6,343 bases of DNA, from NCBI GenBank assembly GCA_947470165.1, contig CANISN010000101.1, positions 1 through 6,343 on the forward strand. The letters are read 5' to 3'. The stretch is from Burkholderiaceae bacterium (lineage in GTDB: Bacteria; Pseudomonadota; Gammaproteobacteria; Burkholderiales; Burkholderiaceae). Positions within the stretch are counted from its first letter, which is position 1; every line of letters starts with the position of its first letter. Below are positions 1 to 5,578 of the stretch, piece after piece. Made by a program: the position numbers and the translations under genes. Below the pieces are notes generated by a model. That model did no database searches. It saw nothing but the letters and a program-made list of their open reading frames with translations, and was not told where the DNA came from.

Positions 1-418
1 ACTTGAATTAATTGAGAAATCTACAGAGCAACTACTTAAAGAAATCTTAGCTTGGGCAGAACCGCGCCTCCTACTTGGCTCGGTTTTGATTTACTCTTCC
101 GCAAGTCCTGAGCAGGTTAAAGAAGTGCAATTACAGCTTGGAGTTCAAGCTTCTGGCAGTGCTATAGAGAATCTTTTAGGATTGGTTGCTCAGGGTCTTG
201 TTGATCTTGGGGTGGGGCAGTTATTAGTTGCTGGCGGAGAAACCTCCGGCGCATGTGTGCAAGTCTTAGGCATTGATCAAATGCAGATAGGTCAGCAAAT
301 CGATCCAGGTGTACCCTGGTGCTATGCGTTGGCTCGGAATAAACCTCTGCATCTTGCGTTAAAGTCTGGAAACTTTGGAGCGCTCGATTTTTTTGTAAAT
401 GCGTTCTCAAAACTGTGA
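1..418 (+). CDS. otnK: 3-oxo-tetronate kinase, C-terminal part (5' truncated by window)
   Basis: The frame is open from base 2 to the TGA at 416-418 and gives the last 138 residues of a roughly 420-residue protein; the start lies outside the window. This is the C-terminal nucleotide-binding domain of the four-carbon acid sugar kinase family (formerly DUF1537). Visible hallmarks are the phosphate-binding motif GGETSG (bases 233-250), the following IDPGVPW segment, and the tail LALKSGNFGALDFF, all typical of OtnK. Family knowledge: a cytosolic ATP-dependent kinase that phosphorylates 3-oxo-tetronate (from oxidation of D-erythronate or L-threonate) at the 4-position. The stop is 7 nt before the otnC start, so the two are almost certainly co-transcribed and act in successive steps. 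No key residue is missing in the visible part. A TTG at base 86 lies inside the domain and is not a credible start. Confidence 0.9.
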   Translation, partial: LELIEKSTEQLLKEILAWAEPRLLLGSVLIYSSASPEQVKEVQLQLGVQASGSAIENLLGLVAQGLVDLGVGQLLVAGGETSGACVQVLGIDQMQIGQQIDPGVPWCYALARNKPLHLALKSGNFGALDFFVNAFSKL

Positions 419-425
419 GAAAAAA

Positions 426-1109
426 ATGATTGAACAATTAGCAAGAGAAGAGATTTGTAGAGTAGGCAAAAGTTTGTTTGACAGATCCTATGTGCATGCT
501 ACTGCAGGAAATATTAGCATTCGGATTAAAGATGGTTTTTTAATTACTCCTACAGATGCCTGCCTTGGATTTCTGGATCCTGCCCGATTGGCTAAGGTTG
601 ATATTCATGGACACCAAATTAGTGGAGATAAAGCTAGTAAGACAATGGCTTTGCATTCTGCTATATATCAAAAGGCAGGGAGATTCGATGCGGATATCTC
701 CTGCATCATTCATACTCACAGTACTCACTGTGTAGCCTTGACGCTTGAATCCAATCTTGCTACTGGCGATGGCACATATTCCGAATTATTGCCCGCAATC
801 ACACCATATTTTGTAATGAAGGTGGGGCATGTACCAATTATTCCTTATGCTAGTCCTGGCTCTGCAAAAACTATTGAAGTAGTAGGGCGAGCAATAGATG
901 CTTACGGAGATCTTGGAACGCCTCTGCGCGCTTGCATGCTCTCGCGTCTGGGGCCGTATGTATGGAATGGCTCACCTACCTCTGCAATGGCTACCCTTGA
1001 GGAGCTTGAAGAAACAGCAAAATTGTTTTATCTTAAGAGCGCTCCAATAGCCCCACTGATGGATGCTCAGTTAGATGAATTGCGGACCGCATTTGCAGTC
1101 CGCTGGTAA
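426..1109 (+). CDS. otnC: 3-oxo-tetronate 4-phosphate decarboxylase-like protein (class II aldolase/adducin family), active site altered
   Basis: A 227-residue class II aldolase-fold protein, close to the usual OtnC length of about 210-220. Normal OtnC is a cytosolic metal enzyme converting 3-oxo-tetronate 4-phosphate to dihydroxyacetone phosphate and CO2, the step after OtnK. Family hallmarks seen: TAGNIS (residues 26-31), TPT-x-ACLGFLDP (41-52), SGDKASK (66-72), the zinc motif HTHS (96-99) and EELEETAK (192-199). Odd: the phosphate-loop TPTG reads TPTD (Asp44), the catalytic acid/base Glu expected before the H-x-A-x-Y helix is Thr73, and the third zinc-ligand motif NHGP reads RLGP (Leu175). 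The frame is otherwise intact. Start: ATG 426 is chosen because family members begin near MxEQLxRE; it has a weak GAGAA upstream. An in-frame ATG at 399 would add nine residues and overlap otnK by 20 bp, with no ribosome site. The family is certain; present-day activity is doubtful. Confidence 0.85.
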   Translation: MIEQLAREEICRVGKSLFDRSYVHATAGNISIRIKDGFLITPTDACLGFLDPARLAKVDIHGHQISGDKASKTMALHSAIYQKAGRFDADISCIIHTHSTHCVALTLESNLATGDGTYSELLPAITPYFVMKVGHVPIIPYASPGSAKTIEVVGRAIDAYGDLGTPLRACMLSRLGPYVWNGSPTSAMATLEELEETAKLFYLKSAPIAPLMDAQLDELRTAFAVRW

Positions 1110-1145
1110 TTGACTGAAGCTAGATTGATTTAATCTAATTCAATT
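1108..1145. terminator. possible bidirectional stem-loop between convergent otnC and bug genes
   Basis: Two nested perfect inverted repeats are visible: outer AATTGA (1108-1113) with TCAATT (1140-1145), and inner TAGATT (1121-1126) with AATCTA (1132-1137) around a 5-nt loop. The left gap is 7 nt and the right gap 2 nt. The element lies across the stop codons of both converging genes, where a shared terminator would be expected. It is AT-rich, so the stem is weak, and the U tract is short. A second, more GC-rich repeat, GCGGAC (1082-1087) with GTCCGC (1098-1103), lies just inside the end of otnC but has no T run after it. Confidence 0.3.
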
Positions 1146-2107
1146 TTGGCGTAATCAACCACCTTTTTCCATCTTTGTGCATCAGCCTTGATGAATTCGG
1201 TGGATTTTATCGTATTCATAAAATCTACTGTAGCCCCAAGTTTGGAGAGTGAGTCAGCTACTTCTTTCTGAGATACAGTTTTTTGAATACTGTTTTGTAA
1301 TTTCAAAGCAATATCTACTGGCAGGCCTTTGGGTGCCGCAACCCCAAAATAAGCTGATACCTGAAAGTTGGGGAATCCTGCTTCTTGCATTGTTGGCACT
1401 TGGGGAAGTGCAGGATTTCTAGTGGTGCTGGTCACAGCAAGCGCCTTCAATTTACCGCTCTTGATCAATCCAAGGGCTGGCGGCAGGTTATCAAACATAA
1501 AGTCTATGTCTTTAGACACCAGTGCCACATTTGCTAAAGGCGAACCTCTATATGGAATATGAACCACATAGATACCAGCTTGACTTTTGAGCATCTCCGC
1601 ACTCAGGTTAAGTGAGGTGCCATTACCATTTGAGCCGTAATTCATTTTGCCTGGATGCTCTTTTGCACGCTTTACTAGCTCAGCTACTGAATTAATTCCA
1701 GAGTCTGGATTTACTAGAAGCACATTAGGAAGCTGCCCAAAAATTGCAATCGGCTCAATGTTGCTTGGATTGTAAGGAAGGTTTTTATAGAGCGCTGGAC
1801 TGATTGAGAGTGGCGGTGACGCCATCAATAGTGTATATCCATCTGGATTTGATTTTGCAACTTCAGCTGCACCCAGATTACCCCCGGCACCAGGTTTATT
1901 TTCAATAACAATGGCCTGTCCTAGGTCCGCTGAAAGCGCTGGGGTAATGAGACGAGCAACGTTATCGATTAGACCTCCCGGTGGAAAAGGAACCACTAAC
2001 TTGATGGGCTTATTTGGATAGGGAGTTTGTGCAAACCCAATTGCCGAGCTAGCTAGCAAAAGAAAAACTGCACATTTTTTTAATATCGACATCAAGTGAT
2101 TTTTCAT
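1130..2107 (-). CDS. Bug-family (TctC-like) periplasmic tripartite tricarboxylate receptor
   Basis: A 325-residue periplasmic solute-binding receptor of the Bug/TctC family, whose members bind small carboxylates or other organic ligands, some serving TctAB membrane permeases. The N-terminus has basic residues, a hydrophobic stretch (CAVFLLLASSAIGFA, about 12-26) and a likely signal peptidase I site after Ala26. The mature protein opens with the classic PxKPIKLVVPFPPGG (31-45), then LIDNVAR (46-52), ENKPGAGGNLGA (69-80) and NPDGYTLL (87-94), the conserved ligand-loop region; IPYRGS (184-189) and GKLKALAVTS (218-227) also match. Length is normal. ATG 2107 is chosen because it gives a compact signal peptide; TTG 2119 and ATG 2092 are in-frame alternatives, and none has a strong ribosome site. 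No tctA or tctB is in the window. It converges on otnKC and follows the LysR gene on the same strand. The ligand cannot be read from sequence; a sugar acid is only a contextual guess. Confidence 0.93.
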   Translation of the reverse strand: MKNHLMSILKKCAVFLLLASSAIGFAQTPYPNKPIKLVVPFPPGGLIDNVARLITPALSADLGQAIVIENKPGAGGNLGAAEVAKSNPDGYTLLMASPPLSISPALYKNLPYNPSNIEPIAIFGQLPNVLLVNPDSGINSVAELVKRAKEHPGKMNYGSNGNGTSLNLSAEMLKSQAGIYVVHIPYRGSPLANVALVSKDIDFMFDNLPPALGLIKSGKLKALAVTSTTRNPALPQVPTMQEAGFPNFQVSAYFGVAAPKGLPVDIALKLQNSIQKTVSQKEVADSLSKLGATVDFMNTIKSTEFIKADAQRWKKVVDYAKIELD

Positions 2108-2191
2108 AAAAAAGCTCAATTATTTAGGTAAAAAAAGTAAGTAAACTTGCAAAGTAAAGACTAGCACGAAGTGGGGCGATCTGTTCGCAGC

Positions 2192-3133
2192 TTAAATTTC
2201 ATATGTCTCAGACTCGTTATTCATTGCCTGCTCAACTATTTTCTTGGTGAGCGTGGGCGAAAATAGCTCAATGAAGGTGTAGACGAAGGAACGTAAATAA
2301 GCCCCTTGCTTGACTCCTAGATGTGTGACGTTATTACCAAATAAATGACCAACTGGAATCACGCGCAGATTACGATCTCGATCGGCATCGTATGCCATAC
2401 CTGCAACGATACCAACGCCCATGCCAGTCTCAACGTAAGTCTTAATGACGTCTGCATCAATCGCCTCCAAAATAATATCGGGACTCAGATTGCGCTGTGC
2501 AAAGGCAGCATCAATCTTGCTGCGACCTGCAAAAGCTTTGTCATAGGTAATAAGAGGATATTTTGCAATTTCTTCTAAAGTGATTGTTGATTGATTGAGA
2601 AGAGGGTGACTGAGCGGCATCATGATGACATGCTGCCATTGGTATCCTGGTAAAGCCAATACGCCTGGGGTGTTAGCAATACCTTCAGTCGCAATTGCAA
2701 TATCCGCGCGATCATGAATAAGTAGCTCGGCAATTTGCCCTGGATTACCCTGCTGAATGCTGACGCGCACCTTTGGAAATCGTTTGGTAAATTCTGTCAG
2801 GACTTTGGGTAATGCATAGCGGGCTTGGGTGTGGGTGGTGGCGATGACAAAGTTACCCTGATCCTGACTTGCAAAGTCCTTGCCTACACGCTTCAAAGTT
2901 TCTACTTCATCTAGGATGCGCTCAATCGAAACCAGAATGCGTTTACCTGGTTCAGTGAGGGAGCGGATACGTTTGCCGTGGCGTCTAAAGATCTCAACGC
3001 CTAGCTCATCTTCAAGCTCAATAATGGCCTTGGAAACCCCGGGTTGAGAAGTAAAGAGCGCCTTAGCGGCTGAAGTCAGGTTGAAGTTTTGTCGTACTGC
3101 TTCACGAACAAAGCGAAACTGGTGCAGATTCAT
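2192..3133 (-). CDS. CysB-family LysR-type transcriptional regulator
   Basis: A 313-residue LysR-type regulator very close in layout to E. coli CysB (324 residues). The N-terminal winged helix-turn-helix (about 1-60) has MNLHQFRFV, LTSAAKALFTSQPGVSKAI and LEDELGVEIFRRHGK, all CysB-like. The effector domain (about 90-300) keeps ATTHTQARYALP (98-109), DIAIATE (144-150) and DADVIKTYVETGMGVGIVA (226-244). Numbering coincides with CysB: Thr100, Thr102, Gln103 and Thr149 of the sulfate pocket are present, but the position of Thr202 is Ala (FAGRS, 201-205). CysB proteins control sulfate assimilation and sulfonate use and respond to sulfate, APS or N-acetylserine; relatives include Cbl and SsuR. The target here is uncertain: no sulfur gene is in view, and the next gene on this strand is the Bug receptor 84 bp away. 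ATG 3133 has GGAA about 7 nt upstream. Family confident; exact orthology (cysB, cbl or ssuR) not resolved. Confidence 0.92.
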   Translation of the reverse strand: MNLHQFRFVREAVRQNFNLTSAAKALFTSQPGVSKAIIELEDELGVEIFRRHGKRIRSLTEPGKRILVSIERILDEVETLKRVGKDFASQDQGNFVIATTHTQARYALPKVLTEFTKRFPKVRVSIQQGNPGQIAELLIHDRADIAIATEGIANTPGVLALPGYQWQHVIMMPLSHPLLNQSTITLEEIAKYPLITYDKAFAGRSKIDAAFAQRNLSPDIILEAIDADVIKTYVETGMGVGIVAGMAYDADRDRNLRVIPVGHLFGNNVTHLGVKQGAYLRSFVYTFIELFSPTLTKKIVEQAMNNESETYEI

Positions 3134-3134
3134 A

Positions 3135-3183
3135 TTGATTCCATTCTTTATATCAACTCAGATATAGGAATCAAATTCTATAT
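3135..3183 (-). promoter_or_regulatory. putative promoter and autoregulatory operator of the CysB-like gene
   Basis: In the 62-bp gap between lptG and the LysR gene, the minus strand carries TTGATT (3169-3174) and TATAAA (3147-3152) separated by 16 bp, a fair sigma-70 match. Three perfect inverted repeats overlap it: TTGATTCC/GGAATCAA (3135-3142 with 3167-3174), TATATC/GATATA (3149-3154 with 3161-3166) and ATATAG/CTATAT (3162-3167 with 3178-3183). Negative autoregulation over the -35 region is common for LysR proteins, which makes this a plausible operator. A weakness is that this -10 would put the transcript start only a few bases from the ATG, so the true promoter could lie further upstream. 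Confidence 0.4.
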
Positions 3184-3195
3184 GATTTTGAGGTA

Positions 3196-4350
3196 TTAAG
3201 CTCTAGATACCCAACGTAAGCCCACAATTGCTAAAACGAAATACATCAACGGTGGAGTGAGGGCAGTAAGGAGTGCAGGCCATGAGCCCAGAAGCCCGAC
3301 ATTAGAGAAAAGTGAATTGAGTAGCTGAAAGCTCATGCCCAGCATTATTCCGCCGAATACCTTGATACCAACACTACCAGCGCGGACCTTAAGATAGGCA
3401 AATGGAAGTGCCAGTGCCAGCATTACAAAAATCGTGAATGGATAAATCACTTTTTTCCAGAACGCAATCGAATGGCGCTGTGCGTCTTGTTTGTTGTCCC
3501 TTAAGTGGGAGATAAAGCGGCCTAAGCTAAAGATAGACATTTTTTCTGGACTGACTAAAAGTACGCTCAAAATCTGCGGCGTGACTTCAGAATCTAGGCT
3601 CACGATAGGGTGGGTGATGGTATGCGCTGAATAGACGGGGTTTAGCGGATCTGCGCTTTTGGTTTCTTTAAAGCGGGTTTCGGTGACATTATCCAGAATC
3701 CAAGTCCCGGTTTGATCAAATCGCCCAGACACAGCGCTGCGAATAGAGAGTAATCGATATGCGTCATCAAACTCGTACATACGAATACTTTTGATTTTAT
3801 TATCTTGCTCAATTTTGCCAACGTTGACGTAGCGCACCCCTGGTCTGATTGGCCCGCTACCATCCTCATCTCTCAAGCGATCCTTTACCCAAATCCCAGT
3901 CTTAAATTGAGCGCTATAGCTTGAGCCTAGAGCTTGCATGCGAACTCGATCAGATAGATTTTCTGTGTAAGGGCCGAGCCATTCACTCATTGCTAATGTT
4001 AATAAAATGAGGGGTAATGAAATTTTAGCCAGCGTCATTAAACCTCTGCGCGTATCTAACCCAGCAATCCGCAAAATAGTGAATTCAGACTGGCTTGCTA
4101 GCATAGCAAACACATAAATACTCCCAATCAGGCCAGCAATCGGAATGATCTCGGAAATACGACTTGGCGCTTTTAATAAAACATGTAACAGTGCAAGCGG
4201 AAGTGTGTACTGACCCTTTACTGAGCCAAGCTCGCTCAGAATGTCGAAAAATAAAAATAGAGCTACCAGTGCAAATAAGATAAAACCAAAAGCTGCATAT
4301 ATCTGCCTAGCTAAATAGCGTTCGAAGATGTAAGGAAAAAGAAATTTCAT
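3196..4350 (-). CDS. lptG: LPS export ABC transporter permease LptG
   Basis: A 384-residue inner-membrane permease of the LptF/LptG (YjgP/YjgQ) family, normal length. With LptF and two LptB ATPases it forms LptB2FG, which extracts lipopolysaccharide from the inner membrane and passes it to LptC and the LptA bridge. Six membrane segments are visible at about 15-37, 64-84, 106-124, 302-321, 331-353 and 359-381, with a periplasmic beta-jellyroll domain between about 130 and 290. The cytoplasmic coupling-helix region after segment 2, SEFTILRIAGLD (88-99), is characteristic of LptG, as is TGIWVKD (151-157). The ATG overlaps the TGA of lptF by 4 bp (ATGA), and no Shine-Dalgarno sequence precedes it, so translational coupling to lptF is likely. 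It is assigned LptG rather than LptF by position as second gene and by its coupling-helix sequence. No rho-independent terminator is evident after the stop. Confidence 0.96.
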   Translation of the reverse strand: MKFLFPYIFERYLARQIYAAFGFILFALVALFLFFDILSELGSVKGQYTLPLALLHVLLKAPSRISEIIPIAGLIGSIYVFAMLASQSEFTILRIAGLDTRRGLMTLAKISLPLILLTLAMSEWLGPYTENLSDRVRMQALGSSYSAQFKTGIWVKDRLRDEDGSGPIRPGVRYVNVGKIEQDNKIKSIRMYEFDDAYRLLSIRSAVSGRFDQTGTWILDNVTETRFKETKSADPLNPVYSAHTITHPIVSLDSEVTPQILSVLLVSPEKMSIFSLGRFISHLRDNKQDAQRHSIAFWKKVIYPFTIFVMLALALPFAYLKVRAGSVGIKVFGGIMLGMSFQLLNSLFSNVGLLGSWPALLTALTPPLMYFVLAIVGLRWVSRA

Positions 4351-5462
4351 CTATTCGCTAAGAAGGAGGGTAGCTGACGGCGCCACCATTTCAAGGAAGG
4401 GTTGATGCGATTCCTAATCAGCAAAAAGGCTATGCTAAAAGCGAGCAGATGTATGGGCCAAGCTGCCATTAAAACATTTACCTTTCCTTGCGACACAAAG
4501 TTTTGATTGAGATTTAGGAGATTGCTATAGATTAGATAAATGAGTACTGCATAAAACATTGCAGTGTAGTTACCCAGCCTTGGGTTTACGTAGGCAAGGG
4601 GTATAGCAATTAATACGAGACCCAAGGCCATAAATGGCAAGCCAATGCGCCAAAGTAATTCAGCGTGATTGGGGTTGATGGCGCTGGCGTCAGGATCATT
4701 CAAGAGCTCTGATACCGTTTTTTCTCGATCACGCGGCGCAGGGTCAAGGGCACTCTTACTTTGAATGTGTGTGCTGTACTCAGCAAACTCTAGGATCCTA
4801 AAATCTGGCTGCGTAGGCAGTCCCTCGTAACGTCGCCCATTGTGCAACACAATTGATTTCCCACCCCCTTCTGCATTTTCAATAAATCCAGTAGAAGCGA
4901 CTGCGATACTAAGTCGACTATTCTTCGTTTCGGCTGCAAAAATATTTTTTACTTCGCTTTTATTGACATCCAGCTCCTCAATAAAAAATACACGCTCTGC
5001 CTTGGCTGATTCTCTAAACTGGCCCGCAGCAGCCATGGAAATATCGCTACGTTGCTGAAAGCGCTGGCTAATAATGCTGGATTCGCGATTGGCCCATGGC
5101 CAAACAAAAAGAGCTAACAATGCGATGATGACAATCAGCGGTGCCGCAAAACGCAGGATCGGTCGGATAAGGCTAGCAATGCTCAGGCCGCTTGCAAACC
5201 AAATAATCATCTCGGAATCTTTGTACCAGCGTACCAACACAATTAAGACCGCGACAAAGAGGGAGACGGTAAGTAGGACCGCCATATAGCCTATGGTGGC
5301 CAGCCCTATGAGCACTAGGGCATCCTCTGGATTGACGGCACCATTGGCTGCGAAGCCCAGAATTCTGATGACTAACGTGGTAATCATGATGGTCACCAAG
5401 ACCAAGAAGACGCCACCAGTCGTAAAACTCAGCTCGCGGCGAAGGGCTTGGTGAAAAATCAT
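4347..5462 (-). CDS. lptF: LPS export ABC transporter permease LptF
   Basis: A 371-residue partner of LptG in the LptB2FG lipopolysaccharide extractor, essential in most Gram-negative bacteria. The protein starts MIFHQALRRELSFTTGGVF, a typical LptF opening (xxRYxxREL-like amphipathic helix leading into segment 1). Six membrane segments are visible at about 13-36, 50-78, 101-121, 271-291, 298-316 and 331-350, with the periplasmic jellyroll domain from about 125 to 265. The coupling helix DSEMIIWFASGLS (82-94) contacts LptB in known structures. The conserved HAELLWRIGLPF stretch (266-277) begins the second membrane half. The tail is basic (RRQLPSFLANR). It is the first gene of a two-gene operon with lptG and is divergent from pepA, an arrangement known from E. 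coli and many proteobacteria. ATG 5462 has no clear Shine-Dalgarno sequence; a perfect palindrome sits there instead. Confidence 0.96.
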   Translation of the reverse strand: MIFHQALRRELSFTTGGVFLVLVTIMITTLVIRILGFAANGAVNPEDALVLIGLATIGYMAVLLTVSLFVAVLIVLVRWYKDSEMIIWFASGLSIASLIRPILRFAAPLIVIIALLALFVWPWANRESSIISQRFQQRSDISMAAAGQFRESAKAERVFFIEELDVNKSEVKNIFAAETKNSRLSIAVASTGFIENAEGGGKSIVLHNGRRYEGLPTQPDFRILEFAEYSTHIQSKSALDPAPRDREKTVSELLNDPDASAINPNHAELLWRIGLPFMALGLVLIAIPLAYVNPRLGNYTAMFYAVLIYLIYSNLLNLNQNFVSQGKVNVLMAAWPIHLLAFSIAFLLIRNRINPSLKWWRRQLPSFLANR

Positions 5463-5578
5463 AAATAGGCTATTTGGATAAGTATTATTGGCCCACTCAA
5501 GATGTGAACCTGCATGTCGGAGGATAATGGATAAATATCTGTTTTTCCCCTTGAATTGACTTAAAAATACACCAATAC
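5463..5578. promoter_or_regulatory. divergent lptF / pepA intergenic promoter region
   Basis: This 116-bp AT-rich gap must hold both divergent promoters. For lptF (minus strand) the best pair I see is TTCACA (5503-5508) with TAATAC (5482-5487), but the 15-bp spacing is short. For pepA no convincing -35/-10 pair at normal spacing was found; TTGAAT at 5551-5556 and TTGACT at 5556-5561 are too close to the start codon for a standard promoter, and GATAAT (5523-5528) lacks a good -35. GGATAA occurs three times (5476, 5522, 5529). A 13-bp palindrome, AAATAGGCTATTT (5463-5475), abuts the lptF ATG. Confidence 0.4.

Noticed and set aside
399..425. Upstream in-frame ATG (399) that would lengthen OtnC by nine residues.
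   Set aside because: The added residues are unlike the family N-terminus, overlap otnK, and have no ribosome site; ATG 426 fits better.
162..437. Minus-strand open frame of 91 codons opposite the otnK end.
   Set aside because: It lies antisense to a well-conserved kinase domain, has no recognisable motif or ribosome site, and is explained by codon bias of the real gene.
921..960. Possible compensating frameshifts as the cause of the RLGP motif in OtnC.
   Set aside because: The same reading frame holds recognisable family sequence immediately on both sides, and the other frames do not yield the NHGP motif here, so substitution is the simpler explanation.
1368..1562. Plus-strand open frame of 64 codons inside the Bug receptor gene.
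   Set aside because: Antisense shadow of a clearly conserved coding frame; no independent support.
3642..3869. Second minus-strand frame of 75 codons within lptG.
   Set aside because: Out-of-frame shadow in the periplasmic domain; the lptG frame is continuous, so there is no frameshift to explain.
4363..4369. Perfect AAGGAGG Shine-Dalgarno-like sequence on the plus strand.
   Set aside because: No start codon follows at a usable distance and no coding frame exists there; on the minus strand it is simply CCTCCTT within the end of lptF.
4840..5289. Two plus-strand frames (72 and 71 codons) opposite lptF.
   Set aside because: Antisense to membrane and periplasmic segments of lptF, no ribosome site or family resemblance.
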